Source: Plantago elongata
Taxonomy: Eukaryota > Streptophyta > Magnoliopsida > Lamiales > Plantaginaceae
DNA: 64,000 bases
Direction of reading: 5' to 3'
Assembly (NCBI GenBank): GCA_036897095.1
Contig: JAYMSP010000020.1
Location: 1 to 64,000 of the forward strand
The notes beneath the pieces are model-generated. The model saw nothing but the letters and a program-made list of their open reading frames with translations. It did not search any database and was not told the origin of the DNA. Position numbers and translations under genes: made by a program. This document shows, one piece after another, positions 10,645 to 23,372 of the stretch (its first letter is position 1; each line of letters opens with the position of its first letter).

Positions 10645-13600
10645 ATGAATAACATAGTAAAATCTAATCCACTCAACAAATTCCGATCAGCTAGGTATCT
10701 CCTGGAAGCTCAATCGGCCATCTCCTCCCGTTCTATCTCCACCGCTCCTCCGCCGCGTCTCGGCCAGCATGTTTCTCCGCTCCAGCTTGCTCCCGCTCGC
10801 AACTTCCGTGTTTCCCGTGGCGACCCTAGCGCCAGGTATAATTTCATACTACATTTCTGCTTCGATCTGCATAAATTGCAGATTATTTTAATTGTGTGGT
10901 GATTCAATCGATTCTTCTTACTGTGGACTGATTAAATGAAGCAGAATTAGGAGAGGTTATTCATATTATATTGTGCTGTGAAGTTTTCAAGTGAAGCAGA
11001 ATTAGCTGGATTTGTTTCTAGTTATAGACGTTATGCTACTTCTCTTTAGTCATTAGCTGAAAACTTTGACGAGCTTAAGTATAGACGGTATGCCAGTTCT
11101 CTTTAGATCATTAGCTGAAAACTTTGATGAACTCAAGGTATATAGACGATATGCTACTTCTCTTTAGAGCATAGGCTGAAAGTTTGATGAGCTCAAGTTA
11201 TAGACGTTATGCTACTTCTCTTTAGATCATTAGCTGAAAAGTTTGATGAGCTCAAGTTATAGACGTTGTGCCACTTCACGCTAGATAGATAAACAATGCT
11301 TCTTTGATTTGCTTCAGATTATTCTTATTAGTTAACTCAACTGAACTCAGTGGTCGTTTAAAACCTACTTATCCTTGGATACTTAGATAATACTTCTTAT
11401 ATGTTTGGTGAAGCTATGAGATTGATCCGCCTGCCAATTGGGGTATACGAATTGTGCCAGAGAGGACTGCCTATGTGATTGAGCGCTTTGGAAAATATGC
11501 AAAGACCTTGACTCCCGGATTCCACATTCTAATCCCTTTCGTCGACAGAATAGCTTACGTGCACTCGTTAAAGGAAGAAGCCATTGCAATTCCCGACCAG
11601 GCTGCTATAACCAAAGATAATGTCAGCTTGCATATTGATGGTGTTTTATATGTCAAGGTATGCTTTCAGCTCGACATTGTTATTTTTAGTTGTTTCTTTG
11701 AGTTGTTTGATGGACTGCAATAAGGATTGTTTGTTTTGTCCTTGTAAAGATTTTGGATCCAATGCTGGCATCATATGGCGTAAAGAATCCACTATATGCT
11801 GTCATCCAGCTTGCGCAGACAACTATGAGAAGTGAAATTGGAAAGATAACCCTTGACAAGACTTTTGAGGAAAGGGACACTCTCAATGATAAGATAGTGG
11901 TGAGTACTGCCCATGCAAAGACATTGCTTGTTATTTGATAGTAAAGGATAGAAGGTGCACATTAATTTAACTCTTGCAAGTGATCTTATTCTTAAGTGTG
12001 CCATTGTGTAATTTGAGTTAATTACTGTGTTTGTGCAAAATAGTGTTAGTATATCCTTGGCATAGTTTTAACACTGCATAGCTATGACTTGTATCAGCTG
12101 TTTGTTTTTATAAGATCATTTCGACGTGCTAAGCTTAACGTCCAAACTCTGTTTCTGGTACATATTCATAAGATTGAAAGCAGACCATCCTGTTACTTTT
12201 TAATGGTAATGATGTATAAGACGTGCCCTACTGTCTGTATATGTAACAATAATGAGCCAAGGAACCAAGAATACGAGTTATTCCATCCCACATGCTACGA
12301 TAACTTTGAAATATTTCTGAATGAACTGTTGAAATGATTATCGGTTTTCTCTGTTAGGCGGCTTTTCAGTTGATTTACTACACCTCTTTTTCTGTAGATT
12401 GCCATCAATGAAGCTGCAAAAGAATGGGGATTGAAATGCCTTCGATATGAAATAAGTGGGTAACTTTAGTCCATTAAAGAGTTGTTTTGTTGTTCAAGGT
12501 CCCTTGCATGTTTCTGATCTGTTATATTTATGTTATCAACTTCAGGAGATATAACTCCTCCGGCTAATGTGAGGGAAGCCATGGAAATGCAGGTTGAGGC
12601 AGAACGTAAAAAGAGAGCTCAAATTTTGACTTCGGAAGGTATTAGGATGCTATCATACACTTGGCATTGATAATTTGTCTTATTCTAGTTATCTTAAGAG
12701 AGTTCAGTTTTGCACATGTAAAATGTACTATAATTATTTTGTTAGAAATTAGAACCTATTCCAACCTGAGTAACTTTTGGGGGTGATGAAATAGGCTTGT
12801 TTAACATGCATAAGCATCTATAACTATCGGTTGCGACGAACCACACCTAATTATGTTTAAGATGGTTAAGCATTTAGCAGCTGCATGCATGGACAATTTG
12901 GCATCCATGAGAGTTAGTTTAGACGCTCTTGTTTCTGTATTCATTTGTTTAAATTGATTTGCATCTGAATGCAGGAAAAAGGCAGGAAAAAATTAATATT
13001 GCTGATGGTGAAAGGCAGGCAGTGATCCTTGCCTCAGAAGCTGCAAAAATGGACCAGGTTAACAGAGCTCTAGGTCAGTAAATATGTTTTCAAGATAACT
13101 GGTTCCTTCTAAGTTCTACTTGATCCATTAATTGTGTTGATTGGTGATTCCGATAATAGGAGAAGCTGAAGCTATACTTGCCAGACAAGAGGCTACTGCC
13201 AAAGGGCTTTCAATGATTGCAGATTCTCTCAAAAGAACCGGTGGTGTGGAGGTGACTTCTTGTCAGATACTTTGTGGTTTATGATATACTATACAACACT
13301 ATTTTCACCCATAGTAATATTGAAACTGCGGTATCACTCGATACCTAATCTACCCCGTTAATGATCTATTGGATTTCACAGGCTGCAAGTTTAAGTGTTG
13401 CGGAGCAATATGTTAGTGCGTTCAAGAAAATTGCAAAGGAGGTGAGTCAAATTTCAAATTTGATGTTATATCCGCTGTTAACATCAAATGGATTTTGTTG
13501 ATAAATTCTTAATATCTCCTTTGTGCTCTTGCAGGGAACAACAATGTTACTTCCTTCTGATAACAGTGGTGTAGCTAGTTCAACAGCTCAAGTCCTGACA

Positions 13601-13813
13601 CTGTACAAGCAGCTCATTGGCAAAAATGGGGTTAATATCAGTCAAGCATCGGTTGAATCCACTTCTGACAACAACAGGATAGGCAAGAAGTCCAGGGATG
13701 CTACTTCAATTGGCAATATCAATCACTCTCCAGACTTTTCATCAGATGATGAAGTTGATAAAGACAAATTTGGTGAACCTGTTTTCTCTCTGCAGAGCCC
13801 TAAAAGAAAGTGA
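10645..13813 (+). CDS. Stomatin-like protein, mitochondrial (tandem copy B, full-length form)
   Basis: Second copy of the stomatin-like gene. Exons: 10645-10835, 11414-11657, 11750-11899, 12398-12455, 12546-12638, 12975-13073, 13160-13251, 13382-13441 and 13535-13813, encoding 421 residues. Exons 2 to 8 have the same lengths as in copy A and nearly the same sequence, proving tandem duplication. The presequence is longer and Ser/Arg/Pro-rich, consistent with mitochondrial import. The SPFH core starts at [20 protein letters not shown]. The last exon adds a hydrophilic tail ([11 protein letters not shown], then an acidic Asp/Glu patch and SPKRK) similar in extent to plant SLPs of about 410 residues. 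This copy is therefore the likelier ancestral form. It lies about 0.7 kb downstream of copy A in the same direction and has its own leader, so separate transcription is expected. Confidence 0.93.
11021..11285 (+). repeat. Minisatellite of about 59 bp in intron 1 of stomatin-like copy B
   Basis: Five imperfect tandem copies, each marked by TATAGACG followed by a TGCTACTTCTCTTTAGATCA-like stretch and AGCTGAAAACTTTGATGAGC. The TATAGACG motif begins at 11023, 11080, 11141, 11199 and 11258, giving spacings of 57, 61, 58 and 59 bases. Intron 1 of copy A shows no such array. Confidence 0.9.
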
Positions 13814-16259
13814 AGAGTAGCAGGTAATGAAAGGATCCCTTTAGTGTCATTCCAACTTTTCAGAGGGTACTGTATGCACAATTGTGGATATCGGGAGTAG
13901 ATTACTCGTCTCATTCTTTTTTCATTCAATGTTGCTAATTGATCAAATGTTGAAGCAGTCTAGTTTGTTTCTGTTCACCTGATCATAATGTTGTCACATT
14001 ATACTTAGCGTTTACTTAACAGACATGCATGTCAGTCCGGTTCTGGACTTGATATATGTTTTCAAGCTTGGAGTTGAGGCCAAAACACGAGAGCTGCATT
14101 CGTCCTTTACTTGTCATATGTTACATCGGATTGATATTGCGAATTCCTATGCCGTTCACCAATTAGAGGTTGGCCCATCTCACTTGAACGTTGCTCTTAA
14201 GCTGTATGTCTTCGTTGAAGCATATTTTGCCTTTTCTGCCTATATCTCAATGCTGTTCATGAGACTTGGTTTTTTGCTGCAACCTTAAGTATCGAAAAGT
14301 GCATTATTAGACCATCTTTAAAAGTGCATTAAAACAAGGATGAAGACGGATTGCTTAATGGCCCTGGACCCTGGTTTTACGTAGGTTTTGGAACTTTGAG
14401 TTAATACCTGATCCATGATGGATGTGGACCGGATTGGATTGACGTTAGAAATCTCGGTATGGGCCCGACCTAATGATCCTGATGGGATTGGATTGAGATT
14501 TAAAAATCTCAATATATGGGCCCAATGAAAGATTCTGGCAGGGTTGGCTGGGCCCGTGAAGTCTTCCCTAGGGATAAAGTTGGCCGGCCGGCCGGCTCTG
14601 TGGTGTATAATTGAGTGAGAAAAAGAAAAGGACGTGTGTTGTGTTGTGTTGTTTTGATATAGTCTAGTCTATGCGAGTAAACTAATAGTATTCCACTAGT
14701 GGTAGTAATCTATCTTGTGTCCGGCAACATAAGTCACAAATCGAGGATTAACTATGATGTGATGATGTGCAGCAGCAGTCTAGTGAAATAACATGGGATC
14801 AGGCCAGGCGTATATCATTGTCTCTGAAAATTACACAATGTCAATTCAACAACTGTGTCTCACTTACAACTTTTCGTCATTGCTTTAGAGTTATCAGGCA
14901 TTTTGGCTCTTCTTAACAAGTGCTTGTTCATTATCGGCTGTATTTTCCCCTATGTTGATCTACTTTAATTCTTTACGCCAACTAATTTATCTCTAATCAG
15001 AACTAAAGAGAAATAGGTACTAATAAGATAAGTGTAGGACTTAATAACATCAACTTACTACTAATTAAGCAGTACAGTTTGTGCACGCAGGAGTGGTAGT
15101 TGGGATAAGGTTGTTGATATTGTGCGCGCAAATTAGATGAATGTGATTACCACACCGATGAGAATTCAGAGACAGATATGGATGACTCCCAGTAAATATA
15201 ATGTCAAGACTAATAATATTTATGACCACCTGACCAACTTAATCATCACCGATATTCATTATCTAAGTTGAGTTAGTAATATCATATCCGTTATCGCTAT
15301 AAAGCTTCAAAAACTATTTTCTCCCACTATTAGTGAAACAAAAGACATACTTTATTCACAATATAGAAGAAATCTATGAAAGTTGTTATATTACTTTTAT
15401 AGCTTGTAAGCACTTTTAATGTTTCCTTGTGGGGTGTAGTGAAACCACAGAAAGAGAAAAAAGAACTTTCTGTTAAGGTTCAAGGAATATAAAAGTAGGA
15501 AAAGATAACCAATTCTCTTTTTGATCATTTTAAAAAGGAAACAAAATAAGAAAGGAACTTTTTATTATGGATCGAGTAAACGTTATATAATTTACTATTA
15601 TAACGATCCGACTACTAATATATTATGTGAGAATAGTATTTATGATTGGCCTACACACATCTTGTCATATAATATTGTTTGTTTTGAATTGTAAATCCAA
15701 CGTATTTAATTCTAAAAATTATCCAAAAATATCATTCAATGTGATGGTGGTCTATTTACTCTTTATTACTTTCTTCTTAGTCGACGTATAATGTTTATTA
15801 TATATAATTTTAAAGATGTGATGTTTGTAGTTATATATTAGAGTTATATATTTATGATAATGTAGTAAAAGTATAGGTATTTATCTAGATCGGGTAAAAG
15901 AAAGCAAGGGAAAAGAAGATAGAGAATCTATTTTGTTTTAGTGATGGAACCAACAAGATTCCACTTTTCCTTTGTATTGAAATAAGTTGAAAGCAGCAAT
16001 GACAATGAAAAGGACTCTGTATTCCCAATCTTCACCTCCAGTTGTCAGAATTTGACACACAGACGACAGAGTTTCCAAGATCGCAATTTTGTCCTTCAAT
16101 TTTTGAGCTCCATACCATACCATACCTGCATACCATATCACACCACATATATATATATATATGTAATACTAATACCCACCCTCAATTCCACAACCAAACA
16201 CATCAATCAAATTCCTTCATTCCTTGATTACTCAGTGATTGAAAAACATAAAAACAACA
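13814..16259. other. Intergenic region upstream of the UNC93-like gene
   Basis: About 2.4 kb, AT-rich, with no credible coding region. It holds a GGCCGG run near 14582-14595, a partial palindrome around GGGCCC (14462 and 14518) and a short (TA)n tract near 16148-16161. An 87-codon frame at 14025-14288 has no recognisable features and may be part of the copy B 3' region. Confidence 0.6.
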
Positions 16260-18215
16260 ATGGGTTTTCAAGGAGATGAAGAACAAAACATCACCAAAAT
16301 AGATTCCCCAAAGAAAAGACTGTCTAGTTTTCGTTACAATTCACCATTAACCCAAGTTATCCTTATCGGATTCGTATGCTTCTGTTGCCCAGGAATGTTC
16401 AACGCCCTCTCCGGCATGGGAGGAGGTGGTCAGGTCGATGCAACCGCTGCTAACAACGCAAACACGGCCTTGTACACGACCTTTGCAATTTTCGGGATTC
16501 TCGGTGGTGGAGTTTACAACATCTTAGGACCTAAATTGACTTTGACTGCTGGCTGTTCGACGTATGTCCTCTACGCAGGTTCTTTCTTGTATTACAACCA
16601 TTACCATCACCAGGCTTTCGCTATTGCCGCTGGAGCTTTTCTGGGAATTGGTGCCGGTTTCTTATGGGCCTCTCAGGGTGCCATTATGACTTCTTACCCG
16701 CCCCATAATCGCAAGGGTACTTTTACTTCTACTGCCTTTCCTTCTTTCTTTTATCATTTACTGTTTCATTCTCTTGTTTTTTATCATTTACTATTTCACA
16801 CTATCATCATAAACCTGCCTGCCTACTTTGGCTACCTTGTATGGGAGATCATCATCATCATAATGTTGTTGAATCGGGTCGTGACATTAAGCTAGCTTCT
16901 ATGGGAGACTGATACCTTAACCTTACCCTATCTTTCAACAACTTAGTTGGATTATTCAAAAAAGCTACTTTATAACTTGCTAGCTTAATTTTGCTTTGCC
17001 CAAAAAGATCAAATATAAGATGCAACTACTGAATTATAAGCTAGCTCATACTATAATGACACTATACATAGGCGTAGTGTGATAAGATGTGCTATCATAC
17101 ATGGAGTTCTAGTTAATTTTATGTATATGAATTTCTCAAACAGTTTTTTGATTTTTCTTCTTCTTTTGCTGACACTTATGCTTCTATGTGGTCTAGGTAC
17201 TTACATTTCTCTGTTTTGGAGTATCTTCAATATGGGGGGTGTCATTGGTGGCTTTATTCCGTTTGTCATGAACTACAACAGGGAGACGGCTCTTTCTGTT
17301 AATGATGGCACTTACATTGGGTTTATGATATTTATGGCCATTGGTATGTTGTTGGCATTGTCGATATTGCACCCTAGTCGTGTGGTGCGTAATGATGGGT
17401 CCAGGTGTACAAATATTAAGTATTCGAGTGTTGGGATTGAGGCTACTGAGATTTTAAAGCTGTTTCTTGATTGGAAGATGCTGCTTTTGGTGCCCGCTTC
17501 TTGGGCTAGTAACTTCTTCTATAGTTACCAGTTCACCAATGTTAATGGCAAATTGTTTAATCTGAGGACTAGTGCGTTGAATAACATTTTCTACTGGGCT
17601 GCACAGATGATTGGCTCTGTGTTTATTGGTTATATTATGGACTTTAGTTTCAAGAGCAGGAGGTCCAGAGGTTTACTTGGTCTTGGCATTGTGGCAGTTG
17701 CTGGGACAGCAATTTGGGGTGGAGGACTTGCCAAACAACTTGATTATACTCGTGAACATTTGCCAAATAAGATGGACTTCAAGGATGGTAGTGTCTACGC
17801 AGGGCCATTTGTGTTGTACTTCTGTTACGGCTTGCTAGATGCCATGTTTCAGAGTATGGTGTATTGGATAATAGGAGCATTGGCTGACGATTCTGAGGTT
17901 CTTAGCAGGTGAACTTTCTGCATCATGCATCTTCTTTTCCCCAGTTATTTATAATTTTTATGATAACTGATTATTTTGGATGTTTTCAGGTATGTTGGAT
18001 TCTACAAGGGAGTGCAGAGTGCAGGGGGCGCAGTAGCGTGGCAAATTGACGCACATAATGTTCCTTTCTTGAATGAGCTGATTACAAACTGGGCTCTAAT
18101 GACGGTCAGTTACCCTTTGTTGGCTGTGCTCATCATAAAAGCGGTTAAAGATGATGATGGAGATGAAGTTGAAGGAAAAACCAAGGAGGGTGGGATGATC
18201 CCTGGTATCCATTGA
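16260..18215 (+). CDS. UNC93-like protein (MFS-fold membrane protein, DUF895 group)
   Basis: Multi-pass membrane protein of the plant UNC93-like family (relatives of Arabidopsis At1g18000, At1g18010 and At3g09470), which has the major-facilitator fold; transport substrate uncertain. Three exons, 16260-16716, 17197-17908 and 17990-18215, encode 464 residues, the usual length. Landmarks include LIGFVCFCCPGMFNALSGMG near the N-terminus, GIGAGFLWASQGAIMTSYPP before the first intron, LFWSIFNMGGVIGG after it, and VQSAGGAVAWQIDA in the last exon. The C-terminal tail is charged and cytosolic in character. The splice G|GT ACT TAC joins RKG to TYISLFW. ATG 16260 (CAACAATGGG) was preferred over an in-frame ATG at 16239 for its better context; the difference is seven residues. 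No damage was seen. Confidence 0.93.
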
Positions 18216-19916
18216 TGACATTATGGTGCATTCTTCATTTTAGCATTAGGCAAAGTTGCTTGTGTTGTTTTTACTTACTAATGTAAATGTAGTTCTCTTT
18301 CTCAAGAGTCATACTAGAAAGATTATGTACTTCTCCCACAAGATTTAAGATTGAAATTTAATAAGAAGTTGTTTGGCATGTATCTACTACATTAGAAGGC
18401 AAAATACAATTATCTAGAATTAGCATTTTTAAAAATTTTACTAAATTAAATTCTAAAATAAAATTACTAGATTATTTTCTAATATATAAATTTAAATTTA
18501 ATTATGCCATATGGCCAATATGGAAGTATATATCACTGTTTGTAGTCAACTGTGCTATTTGTTTCCGAGAGTGACTGCAAGATTAAGCATTGATATGATT
18601 GAAGATATGCCCATCTTGATCACCTTGTGGCAGTACCTATGAATTTTATCAGCTACAGAAACAACTGTGTCCACAAAATTATTATGTATTTGGCAGTTGT
18701 CTTCACTTTAACTAGTTCAGCCCGTCACTTTCTGCTGTTTGGATTGTAACAGAAAATGGCAGTGGTGGTGCTCCCATTTTCTTTGCAGATAACTCATCTT
18801 ATTCTACATGTTTTTTACACTTTGAAAATGGCCTCAAGGCTCACCTATAGATCAATGATTATGTTCCCCTGCCTGGTGCTTCAAGTAACTGATTCACATG
18901 TTTTAGCGAGGTACAACTATCTCCTGTTCCTTAATTATTAACGCACCGAAGCTAGGCCAGACTTTGCTTTCTGTATGTTATACAGTAGCAATGATTTCTC
19001 CAATATAATTTCTCTAGGTATGCCATTTTGTCTTGCCTGTGTACTAACTAACCCTCCCAATCTTGCATTCTTCGCAAGACAACAATGACATGTTTAAAAG
19101 CTTATAAACAATGCATCTGCAGAATTATGAGCATGTTAATTCAACAAGTCATCTTCAGATGTCATAGGTAAGGTTTTGGCATATATAGATGGAGTATAGG
19201 TATTCATGTCGGCATATGTTCAGCGTTCAGTTATTCCCTTCAAGTTGCTTTCTTAGGTCTGAAGTTTTTATTATGCACAAAGATTTTGTCCACAACTGAA
19301 TGAAACAACGACGTGACAAATTGACAATATGTGGCTGAGTGCTGAGTACTTAGTTTCCTGATATACCAACACCTATAGACATTGGAAATAATCACTTGCC
19401 TATCTGGAGCTGTAAACATGTAGTGTTTGTGGTGGTGTGACCTAAGGAAATAGGGAAAATGGAGTTGGCAGGATTTCAGTCAAAATAGCAAATTTCATCT
19501 ACTATGTTATACGCATATTGTACATGTTTATTGATATTGTGATTTTCAGTAGTAGTCGTAGAGTACTTCTAAAAGTTATACTGTCCATCAAGTAGAAACC
19601 ACCAGTTTAGGAATGATAATTTAACTAGTAGTTTATTTGCAATCTGCAGAATGTAGATGCTGCTTAGCGTTGGGACGGTTAAGTTTAAACCTTAAAATTT
19701 TAAGTCTCATTCAAGAAATTAATTAAATTAAAATAACCAGTCAATACAGAATTAAATATATTTCACAACGGATACAATTTTTTTTTTAAAAGAATAACAA
19801 GGGATGCAATTAATGATGATAAAATTTATCTATCATGCAGAGAATATTATTCGTGGAGCCTCAATGATAAGTAGACCTGCAAAAATCACAAACTAAGAAA
19901 CCTAACACATAATTTA
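18216..19916. other. Intergenic, nothing recognised
   Basis: About 1.7 kb between convergent genes. AT-rich with only short, composition-driven frames; no repeat structure or RNA gene was recognised. Confidence 0.6.
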
Positions 19917-20443
19917 TTAAGCATTATTGACAACTACTGGTTCATCTTCATTTTTCTTTTCAGCAGGAGCAGCAGTGGTTTCGTCTAGCTCCTCTTTCTT
20001 TTCATCCTCCTTTGGCAGCTCCTCAGCAACAGTTTCTGGTTTGGTTTCCTCTGGCTTGCTCTCGGCGGATGGAGCAACTTCCTCGCTGACTGATTTTTCT
20101 TCAGAGGTTGTCACTTCCTCTACTTTTGGTGCCTCCTCTGAGGCTGCTGGTTCAGAAACATCTACCAAAGGTTCTTCTGCCTTGTTAGTCTCATCTCCGT
20201 CTTTGTTCTCCCCATCTTTGTTCTCCTGATTAGCAGTAAATTTGTTCAAATGTGCAAAGAAAAAACAAATGTATGCAGTTTTAATGAAACCAGAACTAGA
20301 AGCATGATATATAATATGGCAATGTAGGATCAGAGTCCTACTTGTGGAACAATCTCGGGTGCATCAGCAGTGGCTGGTGCTTCAGCGGGGGCAGGAACCT
20401 CCTCAGATTCCAAGACCCTGGGTTTGGTCGCGCAGCCTCCCAT
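19917..20443 (-). CDS. Small acidic Glu/Lys/Pro/Ala-rich protein with MGGC N-terminus
   Basis: Two exons on the minus strand: 20342-20443 and 19917-20225, with intron 20226-20341, encoding 136 residues. The N-terminus MGGCATKP fits an N-myristoylation site (Gly2) with a neighbouring Cys4 suitable for palmitoylation, so plasma-membrane or endomembrane attachment is likely. The remainder is disordered and dominated by Glu, Ala, Pro, Thr and Lys (for example SEEVAPSAESKPEETKPE). Small plant proteins of this composition with MGGC starts exist, but function is unknown to me. Phase is zero at the splice (IVPQ|ENKDG). Repetitive acidic codons also create a long Ser-rich open frame on the opposite strand, which is a shadow. 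Confidence 0.8.
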
Positions 20444-21261
20444 GATATATCTCGCTAATTCGTCGGATGATCGAGCTTTAGCGAGTGGAGGCTGAAAATA
20501 GAAAGATGGGAGACTTATGCAAGCAGAGAGTTTTGTTTGCTAACAAATTTTATTTTTTACTTGTTGTTTTTTTGTTTTGGTTGAGGCTGAATGAAGGAGA
20601 GGACAAGTTTGGTTTATGTAGTGTTTGAGAATGTCTATTTCTTGTATGGTGTTGAAACATGCAAACATGTTTTGTGGATCATAGTTTGTGTTTGTGTTGT
20701 GTTGACCTGATCACTGGTATAGCTACATTTTAGTTCGAGAATGCCTGTTCCAGAAGTTGGTTATGATAGTTTGGGGCTATCATACATTTTACCAAAAATG
20801 ATTCATGGCTGTGGTACTAGTAAACATAAACAAAATTCTTTAATAAAAGATTTTGGGATTCATTAATGATTTCTTTGGAAAAACTTTTGAAGGTGAATAT
20901 ATCCATTAGAAATATATCAGAATGTAGATTTGAATGACTTAAATAATTTTGTAATTCTCACAATTTCTCATCTAGTACTATTTAAGTACCTATTTTGAGA
21001 CATCTGATCAAGGTTTAAAATGTAATATAAATGATTTACCTAGCATTTTATAAAATTTCAATTGTAAAAACGGGAGATTATATCCAAAAAAAGAGATAAA
21101 ATTGTATGGTGAATATTTCAATATATGTTGGATATTAGTTTAACCGATGATTTTAAAAATAAAATAATGATAAAAAGTTAGTTTTTACGTTTTCAGTTTA
21201 TTAAAGAAAGCAAAGCTATATTTTGTAAAACTTTTCCATCTCAAAATTCAATATAATGTTA
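20444..21261. other. Promoter and leader region of the MGGC gene
   Basis: About 0.8 kb. The first 150 bases contain a purine-rich leader when read on the minus strand. The rest is AT-rich with no gene found. Confidence 0.5.
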
Positions 21262-22526
21262 GGGAGTGATTGGTTTGGGGTGTATTTTGGATTTTTAATG
21301 GTGGACTGGGCAAAAACACGTTATTTTGTATGAAAATCGGATTTTGAAACACACTTGCTAGCGCGCCGGGCCTCCGTGCAAAACACACTGATTCCGAAAT
21401 ACACCGTCGAGTGTGTTTTTCGGTGCACGCGAATTGTCTATTTAACCACAATTTATCAAATGAATTTATATTTCTCACCATTGAACATATCTTTATAATG
21501 ATAGTATCAAAATTACTTTAAAATTAAGTATTTTAATCCCTTGAATTCTTATAGTTGCTCCAATTTTGATGCATTTCAATGTTGTGCTATCATAGTATCA
21601 TACTCAGGGGTGGAGATACTATTTAGACTAGTTGTGTCTCCAGCCACATATGATCTCGCACTTTTAATTGTATATATAATATTTTTTGTTAAATAATCTC
21701 ATAAAAATTCCAACTCTTAACATGCATACTACTGAAATTTCACTTTTATAAAGTATATTTAAACTTTAAATTTGTAAAGACTTAGATTTATGTCGACGAT
21801 GTATATCTTTTTCGGTATAAGTAGTGTAAATTTTCAATTGAATTTTCATAATTTTTAATAAATTACATGTTATTTTTATTTCTAGTTCCGTCCCTAATCA
21901 TACTATATGCTAATTTTATATGCGCCCATATTATAATATTTTGCGAAACGAAGTATCACCAATTAAGTGAGTGATTCATTTCTTACGTCTTCGAATTTTT
22001 TTTAACAACTACCGAATTCAAACTTGATTTTCATGCATTTTATTATATACCTTTTTCATTTTTTTAAATCAAAATAATTAAATATTCAAGATCAAACCAT
22101 TCATATAATACATTACAAATAAAAATTATAATTTTTTTTAAAACAGAATTACATTAAAAATATTCAAGACAAACCATTCATTTAATACATTATATTAAAA
22201 ATACAAAATATAAAATATTTTATATAAAACAATTACAAAACACATTGACAAACACATGTTCCGTTTCAACCAAACAACTTTATAACAACTAAAAATTAAT
22301 GGTATTTTAGTCATTTCACAATGCAAGTGGCTAAAACACAACCACAATCACATTTTATAAATCGTACGAAACAGCTACTTGCATTTCGAAATACATATTA
22401 AAATAAATTTCAAACTGTGAACCAAACCGCGTGTTTCTAGGTCAAATTAAAACACAATCTCAAATACATATCCAAATCACATATGTGTTTTGACAGATAA
22501 AACACCCTCTACCAATCGGTGATTCC
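21262..22526. mobile_element. Non-autonomous DNA transposon with degenerate terminal inverted repeats
   Basis: The left end AGGGAGTGATTGGTTTGGGG matches the right end read in reverse, GGAATCACCGATTGGTAGAG. Similarity extends inward through GGGTGT-TTTT. Subterminal motifs such as AAACACA recur along the 1.27-kb AT-rich interior. There is no transposase frame. The terminal style (GGG..GATTGGTT) suggests the PIF/Harbinger group, but a clean three-base target duplication was not found, so boundaries are approximate. A hAT-type element is nested inside. Confidence 0.45.
21605..21896. mobile_element. hAT-type MITE with perfect 8-bp target duplication
   Basis: Starts CAGGGGTGGAG and ends CTAGTTCCGTCCCTA; the ends are inverted repeats of the CAGGGGCGG-like class typical of plant hAT elements. 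The 8-bp direct repeat ATCATACT flanks it exactly (21597-21604 and 21897-21904). The 292-bp AT-rich interior has no coding capacity. It sits inside the larger element at 21262-22526, so it inserted later. Confidence 0.75.
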
Positions 22527-23372
22527 AAACTCATGAAAATCCCACTTATACCTAATTGGTCATTTTATTAACTCATAACATAGCCAAAAATATAGGAAAA
22601 GAAATCGTTAAATTTGTATATACTGTAATCAATTTATCGAACTCTAAAATCTTTAGTGGGCGGTGAATTAAGTGGCCGGGTTTGAAGCTTAGCTTAGCTC
22701 CCGGCTTAAGTTAACCCCTTGGAAATAAAGCTGTCCAGTCCAGTTGATAGATTGATTTGTTTTCCAGGAAAGGAAAGGAGAAGCAGCACAAATCAAGAAT
22801 CAATTCAAACATAACAGCCCATTCTTACCCTATCATCGTCCTTCATTTGATGCAATCCAGTTTACAAGAATCAGCAAACCAATCACCCCTCAACATTGGA
22901 TCACCGATTGCCGCATTTCAAGGTAGAAAAATCTCACCTTTGATCTTATTGAAATTCTCGCCTATTTCATCTGAGCAGATTGTTAGCTTTTCTTAGTCAT
23001 TTCTCACCTGGCATTGATCCTATCGGCGTCTGTGTTCAATTGCATACCAACTGTTTGTTAGAATGCCAATGTAAAGATACATGATTTAAGTCAGTAATAG
23101 TTAAAACTATCTATTTCTTTGCAGAAATTATGCGCTCTAGTAGCTCAGTTCATATGGGGGATACTCGTTCCTACTATTGCACCAACCCATTAGCTAGAGA
23201 AAAATGCAAGCTTGCACCTTTTTCAGTGTACCTCAAGCTACTTACATTTGCAGTAATTGTATTGCATTCTTGTTGATTGCTGTATAAACGGGCTGGGAAA
23301 CAGGCAATGCTGATGGTATGTTTCATCATGCAGTGTTGGTGGGGTTCTGAATGTCTGGAAGTGATGTAGAGG
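22527..23372 (+). promoter_or_regulatory. Promoter and 5' leader of the PPR gene
   Basis: About 0.85 kb with no independent gene. From about 22760 the base composition becomes less AT-rich and looks like transcribed leader, possibly spliced. A 79-codon frame at 22757-22996 has no family resemblance. Confidence 0.35.

Noticed and set aside
19927-20229. Ser-rich 100-codon plus-strand frame
   Set aside because: Shadow of the Glu/Ala-rich minus-strand gene: reverse complements of its codons read as Ser and Val codons.
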